This document shows positions 50,826-61,656 of a DNA stretch of 64,000 bases, in pieces. The DNA comes from Vespula vulgaris (lineage: Eukaryota > Arthropoda > Insecta > Hymenoptera > Vespidae), in the NCBI RefSeq assembly GCF_905475345.1, contig NC_066587.1:14096058-14160057 (forward strand), read 5' to 3'. Made by a program: the position numbers and the translations under genes. Within the stretch, counting starts at the first letter, position 1. Each line of letters starts with the position of its first letter. The notes under the pieces were generated by a model that ran no database searches, had not been told where the DNA came from, and saw only the letters and a list, made by a program, of their open reading frames with translations.

Positions 50826-53640
50826 ATATAAGTATATAAGTGACTCTTTTTTTTTATAATTTAGATTGCAGTTCACAGTTAGATATTTATGTATGTATAA
50901 TAGATGTACATTTGTGATATAATATAAATAATACATATTCCATAACTGCATCGATTCAAGAATAATATTCTTGTTTCGTGGCAATGCAATTTCAACTGAA
51001 AGACACTGGCGTACTTTGGAATAATTGCATTGTCATTAACGAGAGGTTCATGGAAATTTGCGAACATTCGCTCGCCCATCTTGCCGCAGCGTCGGCCGCA
51101 TAACGAGACAAGCGCTTATGGTACGCGACAAATTGTCGCGACCGTTCGTCTACAAAGCTAGCAGCTTGCTAAGGCAAATCATTTGCATTCGGAAGAAACT
51201 CATCCATTTGAAGCTGTTAATTCGATATTTCGTTGCAACTACTACTGGCTGCTTTTAAGCGATACCCTAAGAGCTTGCCAACACTTCGTGGATCTTTACT
51301 CGAATTTGCGTGCATGCGTTTCTATTTTCTAGAATATTAGATATCTCTCTGATTAGTTAGAAAATTCTTTTGGTAAAGGATGCATGCTTTTATTAATAAT
51401 TGCTTATTTTATTGCTTTCATTAAATTCATTATTTATCGTCAATCGTATCATTTGTCTTTTTTAACGATTACAGGTTTGATTGAAATGATAAGAATCAAG
51501 ACTGTTAAAATTTATAACGGTTCGCTCTCCTGGAAGTGACAGCGATATTCTCTTTCTTTTTCTTTCTAGCGTTCTCCAACAAGGGTGTAAAACTTTTTGA
51601 ATGTATAAAAAGTAAGATATAGCTTGTGCGAGTATTCATTATTCAGAATAATTTGTCGACGAAAGACGACCAACTAAAATTAAAGAATTAATCGGGACTC
51701 TCCTCAGATATAAAACGGGAAGAAAGAGAGTGGTTATGAATAACATTGTGAACGAAACGAGATTCGAATCGTAGGAGTATACATATAGGTTATATTAGTA
51801 TGAGGCAGCTCGAAGGTTGAATTTCCGTGTTAATGTAATTTTAATGCATCTACGTTTCTGAAATATGCTCACGCTCGTAATGAAACTTTTACGATCGATA
51901 TTTCCTTTTTCTTCTGTAATTCGTTTCCTTCGAACTCAATGCTATTTTTTTATTTCGGATAAATCAGTAGAGATTAAGGATGAACCATTGAATTTGTTAG
52001 AATTGATGAATGGCCAATGAAGAAATAAGATTTAAAAAACTAGTCAAAATATTTTCTCGGTTTTATCGATTTAATCGAATTTTATCGATTGATACGATGT
52101 TCAATTAAAGTTAAGATGATTTCTTTTTATTCGCGTGGAAAGATTTCACTTTTAAAATTACTTCTTAGTAAGCTTATCTATTTGTTAAATGGAACTCATT
52201 TCTCTTCGTTCGAAATATTTACTTTCGTTATTTATGTTATTTCATCATTCCTATTCATTGTCACAATAGTAAGCATTTAAGAACAGTCTGTGGTTTGTGA
52301 GAAAAAAGAAGTAAATAAAAGATGTAAATATTACTACGCAGAAATGCTAACGATAATATTAATATTAAGGATCGCAATGTATCGGCAATTGTACAAGAAA
52401 AACTTTAAACTATAAATATTATAAAATCTTAGAAAAATTGAAGGAACAAATTTTTGTTGTTGTTCGTGAACTCGTTAGGTTTTATTTGTAATCTTGCAAT
52501 TTCTATCAAATTAGTGCAACGATCTTTCTTACAGTTCATTTCAACTTCTTGAGAATATTTGATCGTTTGTAGGAAATTTGCTCAGTAAACGTATATCCGT
52601 TTACCTTTGAAAACTTTTACAGTAATTTACATTACACTTTGTAGCCGTCGACCTTGCCTTCCAATTCTCGGCTTTTTTTCCATCGTATTTTATAGGAGAA
52701 ATAAAATGGAAAAAGGAGTGTTAAGACGCACGACAATAATGTCCTGCGGAAATGGAGAAATCACGGAAGACTAAGTGATTTGCCGTAATTACGGATTTTC
52801 GTTTCCCTTCGTTTCCTCTTTGGTTTCTTTGGTTTTCGTTCCTTTCTTCAACTCCTTATACTTTATCTTTTCCGTTTTATACAGGTTTCTCCAAGATTTA
52901 GTCGACTTTGAAAACAAAAACAAAAAAAAAAGAACAATGAGATGTATTCGATAAAAAATATATTAAAAATTATAATGAGTTTCACGATCACACGTTGTTA
53001 GGAAGTTTCATTAACTCTTTTTTTTTTTTTAGAGATAACTTAAATACTCACACGTTAAAAAGATAAAGACGTTTCAGAGACGGTACGATAGAATGGCGTC
53101 GTCTTGACGGATGGATAAAATTAAAGGCAATTAATTGTATAAAACGAATCTCTTATCGTCTAAGTTCCCTGTTGAAGACTTATGAGTCACGTTAATGGGA
53201 GTGAGAAATTGATGCAAGCGCGAGTAAAAGTAAAAAAATTCTTCCTTAACGGTAGCAATTAATTCGAGTCACCCTTAACTCTTCCCGGAAATTAATTTCT
53301 ATTTTCTTTATTATTTAATACCGCATCCAAAAGTCGTGAAATCTTCAAGATGAGTTTGAGAAAAATTTTTAGGTCGTGTCCTAAATAATAGTTTTTTTTT
53401 AAAATGTCATCGTATTTTTAAATCTAACTTTTATCATCTTCTTTCTTTCGCCATTCAATCGGAATCTTTAAATTTTCGAATAAACGTGTAAGAGTATATT
53501 TTATAACAGCAACATTTGTAGCTGTTGTAGAATATACATAAAATGACAAACATGCGTGTTTATATGGTCAAAGTTGAGTTATGAGAAGTACCAATTACTT
53601 GGTAATTAAAGTAGAATAAGACGAAATTCAAACGTCTATT

Positions 53641-53708
53641 CTTTCTCTCTCTCTCTCTCTTTCTCTAACCACGTTCCTTTTATATTATCTCTCTTTTTCT
53701 CTCTCTAT
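53641..53708. repeat. CT-rich tract
   Basis: Two CT-rich runs separated by a short mixed segment. Confidence 0.75.
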
Positions 53709-54004
53709 CTTTCGCTCGTTCTTCGATTATACGACCAAGAAAAAATATTTTCTCGCCAAAGTACCTATATCCTCGCTCGCGTTGAAATAGCCGTGGAAGT
53801 AACTCGAGCCTGCAATTTCTCGTGAATTTTCATGATAACACACACATGTGCACGTCTGAGTTATTCGCCTTTTCCTAGGAGGTCGTTGAACTCTTCAAAT
53901 CGCGTTAAAAGAGTTCCATACTTGATAGATCTTATTTTATCATTTTTCTTTTTGAATTATTTCAGCTTTCTTGGAAAATAGTACGTCTTATTACTTTGCT
54001 TGAG

Positions 54005-54048
54005 AAAGAGAGAGAAGGGAAAAGAAAGAGAGAGAAAGAGAGAGGAAG

Positions 54049-54079
<31 letters not shown>

Positions 54080-54083
54080 GACG
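54005..54083. repeat. GA-rich tract
   Basis: A GA microsatellite with AAG and GGG interruptions; a smaller one lies at about 54639-54668. Confidence 0.8.
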
Positions 54084-54870
54084 AGTGGCTCAGCGTTTAA
54101 TCAATTTTTTGATCGGCTGAGAAGGAAAAAGAGTTGACTTCTCTCGCTAAAGAAGACGGGAGGCGCCTAATGGCACGAGAGAGAGTCCAACGAGGTTGAT
54201 TGGATCATCGATCAAGTCGACCTAGTGTTTACCTCTTTGGCGTCCGATCAATTACCAACTGATCCACGGTATCGAGAGGAGAGGAGTGATCTTCGTTTCG
54301 CACTGTTCCGTACATCCTACCTGTCTCGCAATTTTGAGCTATGGAGAAGTCACTGATTGATCGCTGAGACTAACTTTCCGTAGAGAGTTCTGCTCTCCGT
54401 TCTATCGGCGCCTTGTCTATCTGCTGCCTACGTCTAGAATCAATCGGGCGAGTGCAGTCGTCTTTGGAAAATAGTTTGTCGCATCGTTTCTTCTTTCTTC
54501 CCGACTAACTTCGTTTCTCTTAGGTCGAACAACTTATTGCGATTTTTTTTTCGTCAGTTTGTTTTCATATGGGATAGAATATGTCAAATGAAATTTTTGT
54601 TTTCGTTAGAAGGTCATACATATTGATAGAAAGGAAAAAGAGAGAGAGAGAGAGAGGGAGGGAGAAAGACGAGAGAGACATCTTTTGAAAATGTTAGAGA
54701 ATCTTCACGTGTTCTCGTCCGAAAGAAAGACATTCTTTGATTTTGACTGAGATGATACTTATAGTCGGATTCGCGTCCTTCGCTCGAACAAATGGCCGAC
54801 TATATCATTCTGCTCTATCGCGTCTTCCCTCTTATTTTCGAAATACTTTATTTCGCGCGGCAGATTGTAC

Positions 54871-55036
54871 CTATAGGAATAAATCCAGCCGGTTGAGCAG
54901 ATAGCTGCTGCGATAACTCACAGGCGCCCTCACCCTTGACTCCCATCCTGCTGACTCCCGACGTCTCCGCCATCACCACCACAACCACCACCATGAGCGG
55001 TAATACCGACAACGGTAGCAGTACAGCTATTCCCAT
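54871..55036 (-). CDS. Second signal-peptide exon candidate, unrecognised
   Basis: On the minus strand, ATG 55036 opens 55 codons and one base to a GTACAATC donor. The product begins MGIAVLLPLSVLPLMVVVVV and then MAETSGVSR, with one Cys in GACELSQQLSAQPAGF. The hydrophobic core and the Ala after it fit a signal peptide. The frame is open further upstream (to an ATG at 55150) but the added residues are basic and unlikely. No family is recognised and the next exon was not found. The Val run comes from a CCACCACAACCACC-type repeat on the plus strand, so a chance frame is possible. Confidence 0.35.
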
Positions 55037-57691
55037 CACTGTCGAGCTTATATTCTTCGATTGAAACTCTCTCTCCCATATTCTACGCGCAACTCGCCGA
55101 CCTTTTCGAGCGAACCGACTCACCCGTCCTTTTCTTTCTCCATCCCCCAAAGTATTTCGAGTTTTGTTGTTTCATCCCCCATTTGCCGATATTTTCGTGG
55201 GGCTCCTCTGGCTCGCCTCCCGCGGATACTCCAACGGATTTAGAAAATTGCTAGTATTTCTCTTCACGATTCGCCTTATATCGCGAGCTTGCAACCCACC
55301 AACCACTGCCATCTTACTCCACACCCTTCCCCCCGCCCGATTTCTATCCCTGGTAGCAAAGCACGTACGAACCTACGTAGTCTGCTCGTACCATCGGTGT
55401 ACCAAAGCTAAAAATCCGTAAAGATCGAGTCTACAATGGCTGACGATGCATTCGATGCGGTTGCAAGCGCGCTTCGCAGAAAATTCTCTTGCACTTTATC
55501 GTCTCAGAAAGGAGCGTTTACCACTCTAATGCTCTTTGTTTTTTTTTTCTTTTTCTTTTTGCTTATCGTTCGGAACGATCGACGAGCACGTTCAAAAAAT
55601 CGATTCTTTCATTACGGAGTAGAAATTAAAAAAAAGAAAAAGAAAATATTACGACTTATCGAAGAAACGATAACGCAAGTAGATCCAACTATGCAATACA
55701 TCTAACTTCCAATAAATCGATAATTAGATTTTACTTCACTTTATTTACCGATATTTCGCAGCGATATCTCCAGTTCTGAAAACGGACCTTATATCTCTTG
55801 TATCTACGATACACGAGAAAGTCCTTCGTATCGATAGTAATCATTTGAGTCCGAAAGATACTCGTCGTTCGACCGATACGCGCTCCGACTTCGATATTAA
55901 GATAAAAACGAACGCAGAGGCAGATCGATATCACGTTCCAGTTAAACACAAAGCCGATTCACTGTCACGAGCAGCAAAATTACATAAAGAGGCATAGCAG
56001 CGGACTCGAGCCAATACCAGATATCCTCGAAGTCGACGTTATTGTAAAAGTAACGCAGCAAAACCGACTGTACCAGCTGTACGACCTTATCCGATGAAAT
56101 TTAATCACATCTTCCCAACGTTACGGTATAGTACCCATAAATCCAGAACTACAGGAGAACCCGGAGTGAAAATATTTCTGGGAAGTACTTCCCAGTGGCG
56201 CAGCTTTCCTCCACATTAAAACTCCTTATCCCTGATACGGCTTATCCTCATTCGCGGTGACACCACCCTCATCGATTTCTCGAATACCTCGACCATCTCG
56301 TCGTCCACCTTTCCGCCGCGTCTTCCCTTTTTGCTCGACTCTTTTCTGACTCGGAAAATCTACCTTCCATCCAGCTTTCGTTCCACTTTACATTCCACGT
56401 TCGTAGATTTACTCAAGGAGAGACGCATCGCAGCTGCAAGAGGATCGAATCGTATTCCCTGACCCTTCGACTATTCGTCCGGAGTCAATAAGACGTCCCG
56501 TTGCTCTACTCGAGTTGGACGACTCCGATGATATCGAAAGCCGATTCACTTTCAGCTTTCTGCGGTACCAATTTTTCCAGATATCGCTACGTCGAGCCAA
56601 CGATCTTACTAGGGGATAGCTATAGGGTATCGTCGTGCTCGAAACCGAACTCATCGACTTATCCTTTCTGACCCAAATATTCAGAAGAAATCGACTGTCC
56701 GTAGAGGAATAATATAATTCGCGAAATTGCGTCGTACACAACGACCGCTCGATACGCTCGGTACTTTCTCATTCGGTGACTTCATTTTAGTTGAAGCTCG
56801 TGAAGCTTGTTTCATCGATTTCTTTTATATATACGTATGTATCCACGCATGCTTTTCCGACGGCATCAGCAGCAGGTGGAAGGTGAATTGGCCGTACGCT
56901 ATACAACGCGACATCCGCGCGGAATTAACATATGGGTAAACGCAGGTAATACGAGGCGAGGATTCCGGAACATGGCTGCGGGCGAGGCAACGTAACCGAC
57001 TTCTCTATCTATAACTAGGATCTGAATATTGCGTTTCTCTGCATTTCGAGTTTCTCGTTGTAGGTATAACGTGTCGTCCAAGCGATGGAAATTACTATCT
57101 TTGCCACGGTTCATTCTACCTGACTACCTCGATTTCTCTGATTCAAAGTCGAAGCGGTGAACGAATTTCGTTGGTAATGAAATACCGTTGGTGTAAGGTT
57201 AAGGCTACTCGCTACACGAATTAAATTACACTTTTACCTTTTATACGATATACCTCCTACATATTTAACTACGAAATCTTATCTCCTTCTTATCGATTCG
57301 GCTAGATCGACATATTTCTCGTTGCTTCTCGCATACTTAGAATATCGTATTTTCGAAGGTAATCTCTAATTTCCTTTTAGAGAGGAGAAAGAGTTCGAGC
57401 CAAGAGCTGAAAGAGGACGGGGAGAAAAATGCTGAGGGCATAGAAACGAAAGGGTGGAGAGGTCGAGACGAAAGTAGAGTTTGCATTGCGCTATCTCTGT
57501 GGTTTATATTTCTCATATGTATACGTACGAAAGGTAGCAAGGGATGCTGCTGGGAGGATGCAGGCATCCCCCTCTTTCGTGTCCCGAATACACAGGGCGG
57601 ACATCGCGCCAAGAATCTAAAAAAGTTAATATCTGTCGTCGTAGAGACCGCGTGTCGGGATTTCAAAGCAGATTTGTTTTCGTATTTTCAG
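55037..57691. other. CpG-containing stretch without recognised genes
   Basis: Moderate GC with frequent tcg and cga steps. The plus-strand CT-rich portion at 55060-55160 is the 5' flank of the minus-strand signal-peptide candidate. Open frames of 60-110 codons overlap on both strands with no similarity or splice logic. Confidence 0.45.
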
Positions 57692-57956
57692 GTTTATTTG
57701 CAACACGCACGCCACCACCGTAGAAGCCCTTGACGGTGGTAGCGGCGGTGAGCTACCCTTCGGCAACCAGTCGACAACCCTCTTCGGCAAACGCGCCAGG
57801 AGTCTGCCGACGCAGACGCCATTTTCCTTTAGAAAATCGGAACGCAACGGTCTGCATTCTCAATGTACCTGCCTCTTCTTAACCCCTTGTGATCGCATCC
57901 ACTTTCACGAGTCTCTTCTCGACTCCCTTTTTCTCTTTGCGACCTGTACCACGTAA
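57692..57956 (+). other. Exon-like open frame without ATG
   Basis: After a good CGTATTTTCAG acceptor the frame entered in phase 2 (IFCNTHATTVEALDGGSGG and on) stays open for 87 codons to a TAA at 57954-57956. A GTGAGC donor at 57748 would make a 56-nt exon instead. The segment is GC-richer than its flanks. The minus strand is also open for 73 codons. It does not match the phase of the 42671 exon, so that exon cannot splice directly to it. Unrecognised. Confidence 0.2.
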
Positions 57957-58565
57957 TTACGAGAAGCCCTTCAGCTTTCATATTTTATTTCATCGACGGA
58001 ACTCTTTCGTTTCTCTCGAAACAAAATATGCGATTTAACGGTCTCCTTGTGGCTCGGTCTAGTGGAATAACTTAGTTACTTTGCTTTTACTCGGATTAAA
58101 CGTAGCTCTTATTTATCGCTCTTTTGTCTCATTACCTTTTTTCATGATTTTACACAAAAAGAACAAAATCTGTAGGAATATCTCCTATCATTTACTATTT
58201 TTCTCTTTATCCTGATATTTTATCATTCCTGAAAATTCGCGTAGAAAATTTTAATTTCAGCAATTGCTAAAAGAACTTTTACGTAAAAATCCACGTGTTA
58301 CGGAAATCGAAAATAAATACTTGCGTACATAAAATTGCATGATATTCGAATTAAATTTTTTGCTGACACGCTTGAAATATGTTTGAATAAAAATATCTGA
58401 GAAAATATTAAATGTGGTATGTATGTGCATATGTATGGAAGGTATCGATATTTTCCGTTGCATTAAACGAATGATATCATCTCGTTGATGGAACTACGTT
58501 TCGATTCGCAAAATGTAATTACATTTCGCGCTTTTTTTCCCGTAGCAATAAGCAAAGTTATCGAG

Positions 58566-58569
<4 letters not shown>

Positions 58570-58624
<55 letters not shown>
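58570..58624. repeat. GA microsatellite
   Basis: About 27 uninterrupted GA units. Confidence 0.95.
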
Positions 58625-58630
<6 letters not shown>

Positions 58631-59129
58631 TAGAAGATGAAGTGGGAGAGGAAATTTCATTCTCCGTTTCTGACATAAACCCGTTTAATATGATTGAACT
58701 ATTAATTCGTGGTATGGTGGTCCACCACTTACATCCATTTTACTATAATTAAGTGACCAGATCGATGTACGCGTTACTCTATCGTTTCTGAATTTCACGA
58801 CTATATATGTTTTTTCTTACGTTAAAGATAAAATATTGTAACTTTTTAAGAGCGATCTCGCGATTAAGCAAACAAAGTGATATCCTTTATAAATCGAGCG
58901 AGCCAATGAAACGATTAAGGGAATAGTCATTGGAAGATTAAAAATTGTTTTTGTAATTTTCCTATCATTCTTTTTACATCTTTGTTTAAATATGGTTATG
59001 CGTATAAACTTTCCAACGTACGTTGTAACTTGAAATGATCTCGTAGTGTGCGAGCCGTACAATAATATCTTTTTCCGTATCGTAGTGATCCTCTGCTCTA
59101 CGGAATAAAATATAAAAAAGAGAAACGAT

Positions 59130-59131
<2 letters not shown>

Positions 59132-59191
<60 letters not shown>
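59132..59191. repeat. GA microsatellite
   Basis: About 29 uninterrupted GA units; a shorter GA-rich stretch follows at about 59330-59372. Confidence 0.95.
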
Positions 59192-59194
<3 letters not shown>

Positions 59195-59706
59195 TGGATA
59201 CGAGTTTTGTACAAACGTTTTCGTTGAATTTAGAAATCCGTGCAAGCCATTTTAGAGGGAAAAGCGACTTTCTGGTAGAGGACGAGAGAGGATAGACACA
59301 GAGCAGTGAAACTAGAAATAGGGCGAAGATAGAGAGAGAGAGAGAGAGAGAGGGAGAGGTAAAGAAAGAGAGAAAGAACCAGAGGACGATGAGTCCGCTC
59401 GTATTTTATTCGTTTGCGGTGAACCCTGACTCTGTTCGTTGGCTCTAACGTCGCCGGTTAGTTTATAATGGTGCAGGCTTGGCGCGAGGTATCGTGAACA
59501 AAAGCGAAGGGGAGTTAGAAAAATGTACCATCGCTCGACCATATTAACCAGGCTTGCTACCTTTTCCAAGAAACCTGATTGAACTTTCTTTGAACACGAG
59601 CCATTTTAGTAGGCCTGAATACAATGTTATTTGTAAACGAAAGATATGCATATCTTTTCTACTAAATGATCCTTCCTACTAAAGACAGGTAGATAGATAG
59701 ATAGAG

Positions 59707-59710
<4 letters not shown>

Positions 59711-59762
<52 letters not shown>
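59711..59762. repeat. GA microsatellite preceded by GATA units
   Basis: About 26 GA units, with several TAGA units at 59688-59704 just upstream. Confidence 0.95.
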
Positions 59763-59767
<5 letters not shown>

Positions 59768-61582
59768 TCCATTTTTTCATTTTCTCTCTACTTTTTTAAA
59801 AATCTAACCAGAATTAGTCCAAGATTCGTCGTTTTCGTATCCTAATCGTTATTTCGTTTTTAACTTAAGTTTTTTAACTTGTTACAGTATATGATAGTAA
59901 GTTTCCAATGTATATCCATATATTTTAAATCTTCCGCTTTTATCCATTTTTCTTCCATAATTAGCATCGTTTACCTTGAAACCATTCAAAGTTTTAGAAA
60001 CAAGTGATTTTCAATTTCGTTTTCAAATTCGTTAGATGTTTTAAACTCGAATTTGGAAAACAAGTTTGATATTTAAAAAAGGTAACACGATCTAGAACTC
60101 GAATATTTATTTACACTAAAGGAAAGAGATTTTCGATAACTCGTTTGTATCGAAGTTATATGTATGTATTAATTAGATACATATCGAATATCTACAATAT
60201 TACTCGAAAGATTACCTACGTATTGCTAATATTTTATTTGAATCAATTTCGGGAAAATATAAACTAAAATTAATTAATACATGACTTTTCTTCCTCTGGT
60301 GTATTTATTAAAGTGTATTTATTTGTACTCAAATTTAATGTTTATTAATATGTAAATGTATTTATTGTTATTGCTATAATTAATTACGTTAATCTGATAC
60401 GTGTAACAATGAGCGTGTAATGGTTAATTGTTAATTAAATTAGAATATTGTATAATTTATGAAGATAGTATGCGTATTATGAAAATTATCGAGCTATTAG
60501 AGAATATCGAAAGATATGTGGAAGAATAAATTTAGTAAATCCAAAGTAATTCTTTGAACGATCGGACGAGTTAGCGATAGAAAGTTACGATCCAATAGAT
60601 GTGTCTAATGAAGAAGTCGTGAGAGGGAAGTCTTTCCAATCGTTCTTTTCCTATTTCTCCCCATCAGAATTGATAAGAAACGAGGAGCGTCGATCGAATT
60701 ATTTTCACTTCCACCGCACTCAATCGGTCCCTCGAATGTTTTTCAAGAGAGACGCGAAATCACGAAGGAGTGATTGGATAAAGCTTCCATGCGAGAGTAC
60801 GGCCGAATCGTCGGTCGATTTAGTACGCTGTCATAGCCGGGAAATGTTCGAGCGTAAAACGAAAGAGGAAATTACCGTTTCCAGCTCCGTGAACGGTCGG
60901 TGCATGTGCACATCGTGGCAAGCTGGGCGAAAAAGAAATCGGAAATTCTTATCGAGCTGCTGCCGGCTGACGTAACGTTTTATTAACAGTGCCAATCGTT
61001 TTGAAATTTCGTTCGAGCGGACAATTTCCTCCGGTGGTCGATAACGTGGCTTTTACGAATTAGACATTATTTTCATAAAGGATACGTATTTTAAAAGTTT
61101 CGATTAGTTGAAATTCGGAAATAGCGCGGAACGAAGAGACCGATGCAAATGTGACGAACGTTCAAAAAGAAACGAAGAGAGAGAGGGAGGATATAAGAGA
61201 GAACGAGAGGGAAAAACGGTATAGGGATACTCTGTAGTTATGGACACAGTTTCGCGAGTGACTCTCCAGAGCTATTCTTCGACCTCTATTAAAAGCACTT
61301 TTGAAAGCAAAACTCGTCGTAGACTACTACTTTCAAGTGGATGCACCCGCCGCACTGTCTCTCTCAAAAGCAACTAGCGCGAGTCATTCATAAATAGACG
61401 CGTAGTATAAGGGCACGTTCACGATATATACCGCCAGAGAATTTGTAGAAATACTGACAAAGCGAGCCTATGGCAAAAGCTTTGTCGGCGCGTTTCTAGC
61501 TTTACTATTGCATGCTATCCTAACGTGGTTTTTCTTGACGAGCAACCACGAATGAATGATCGCATGGTTTTCCCTCTCTTTA

Positions 61583-61583
<1 letters not shown>

Positions 61584-61631
<48 letters not shown>

Positions 61632-61656
61632 GTACACTATATATATATATATATAT
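61584..61656. repeat. CT to AT compound microsatellite
   Basis: A CT run changes directly into an AT run, with a TGTACAC break and a further AT run. Confidence 0.9.

Larger units (their letters stand above)
48331..54870. other. Probable intronic or intergenic DNA
   Basis: No supported exon. It contains a repeat-like segment at about 50551-50825, a CT-rich tract at 53641-53708 and a GA tract at 54005-54083. Short frames of 60-104 codons lack start context, splice logic and similarity. Confidence 0.5.

Noticed and set aside
55731..56741. Possible retroelement fragments
   Set aside because: The dense CG-containing sequence with several medium frames made me look for reverse transcriptase, integrase or protease motifs. 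None were seen.
60601..60975. 124-codon plus-strand frame
   Set aside because: No similarity, domain or splice support. One frame of this length is not surprising in 26 kb of moderate GC DNA. Conservation data could reverse this.
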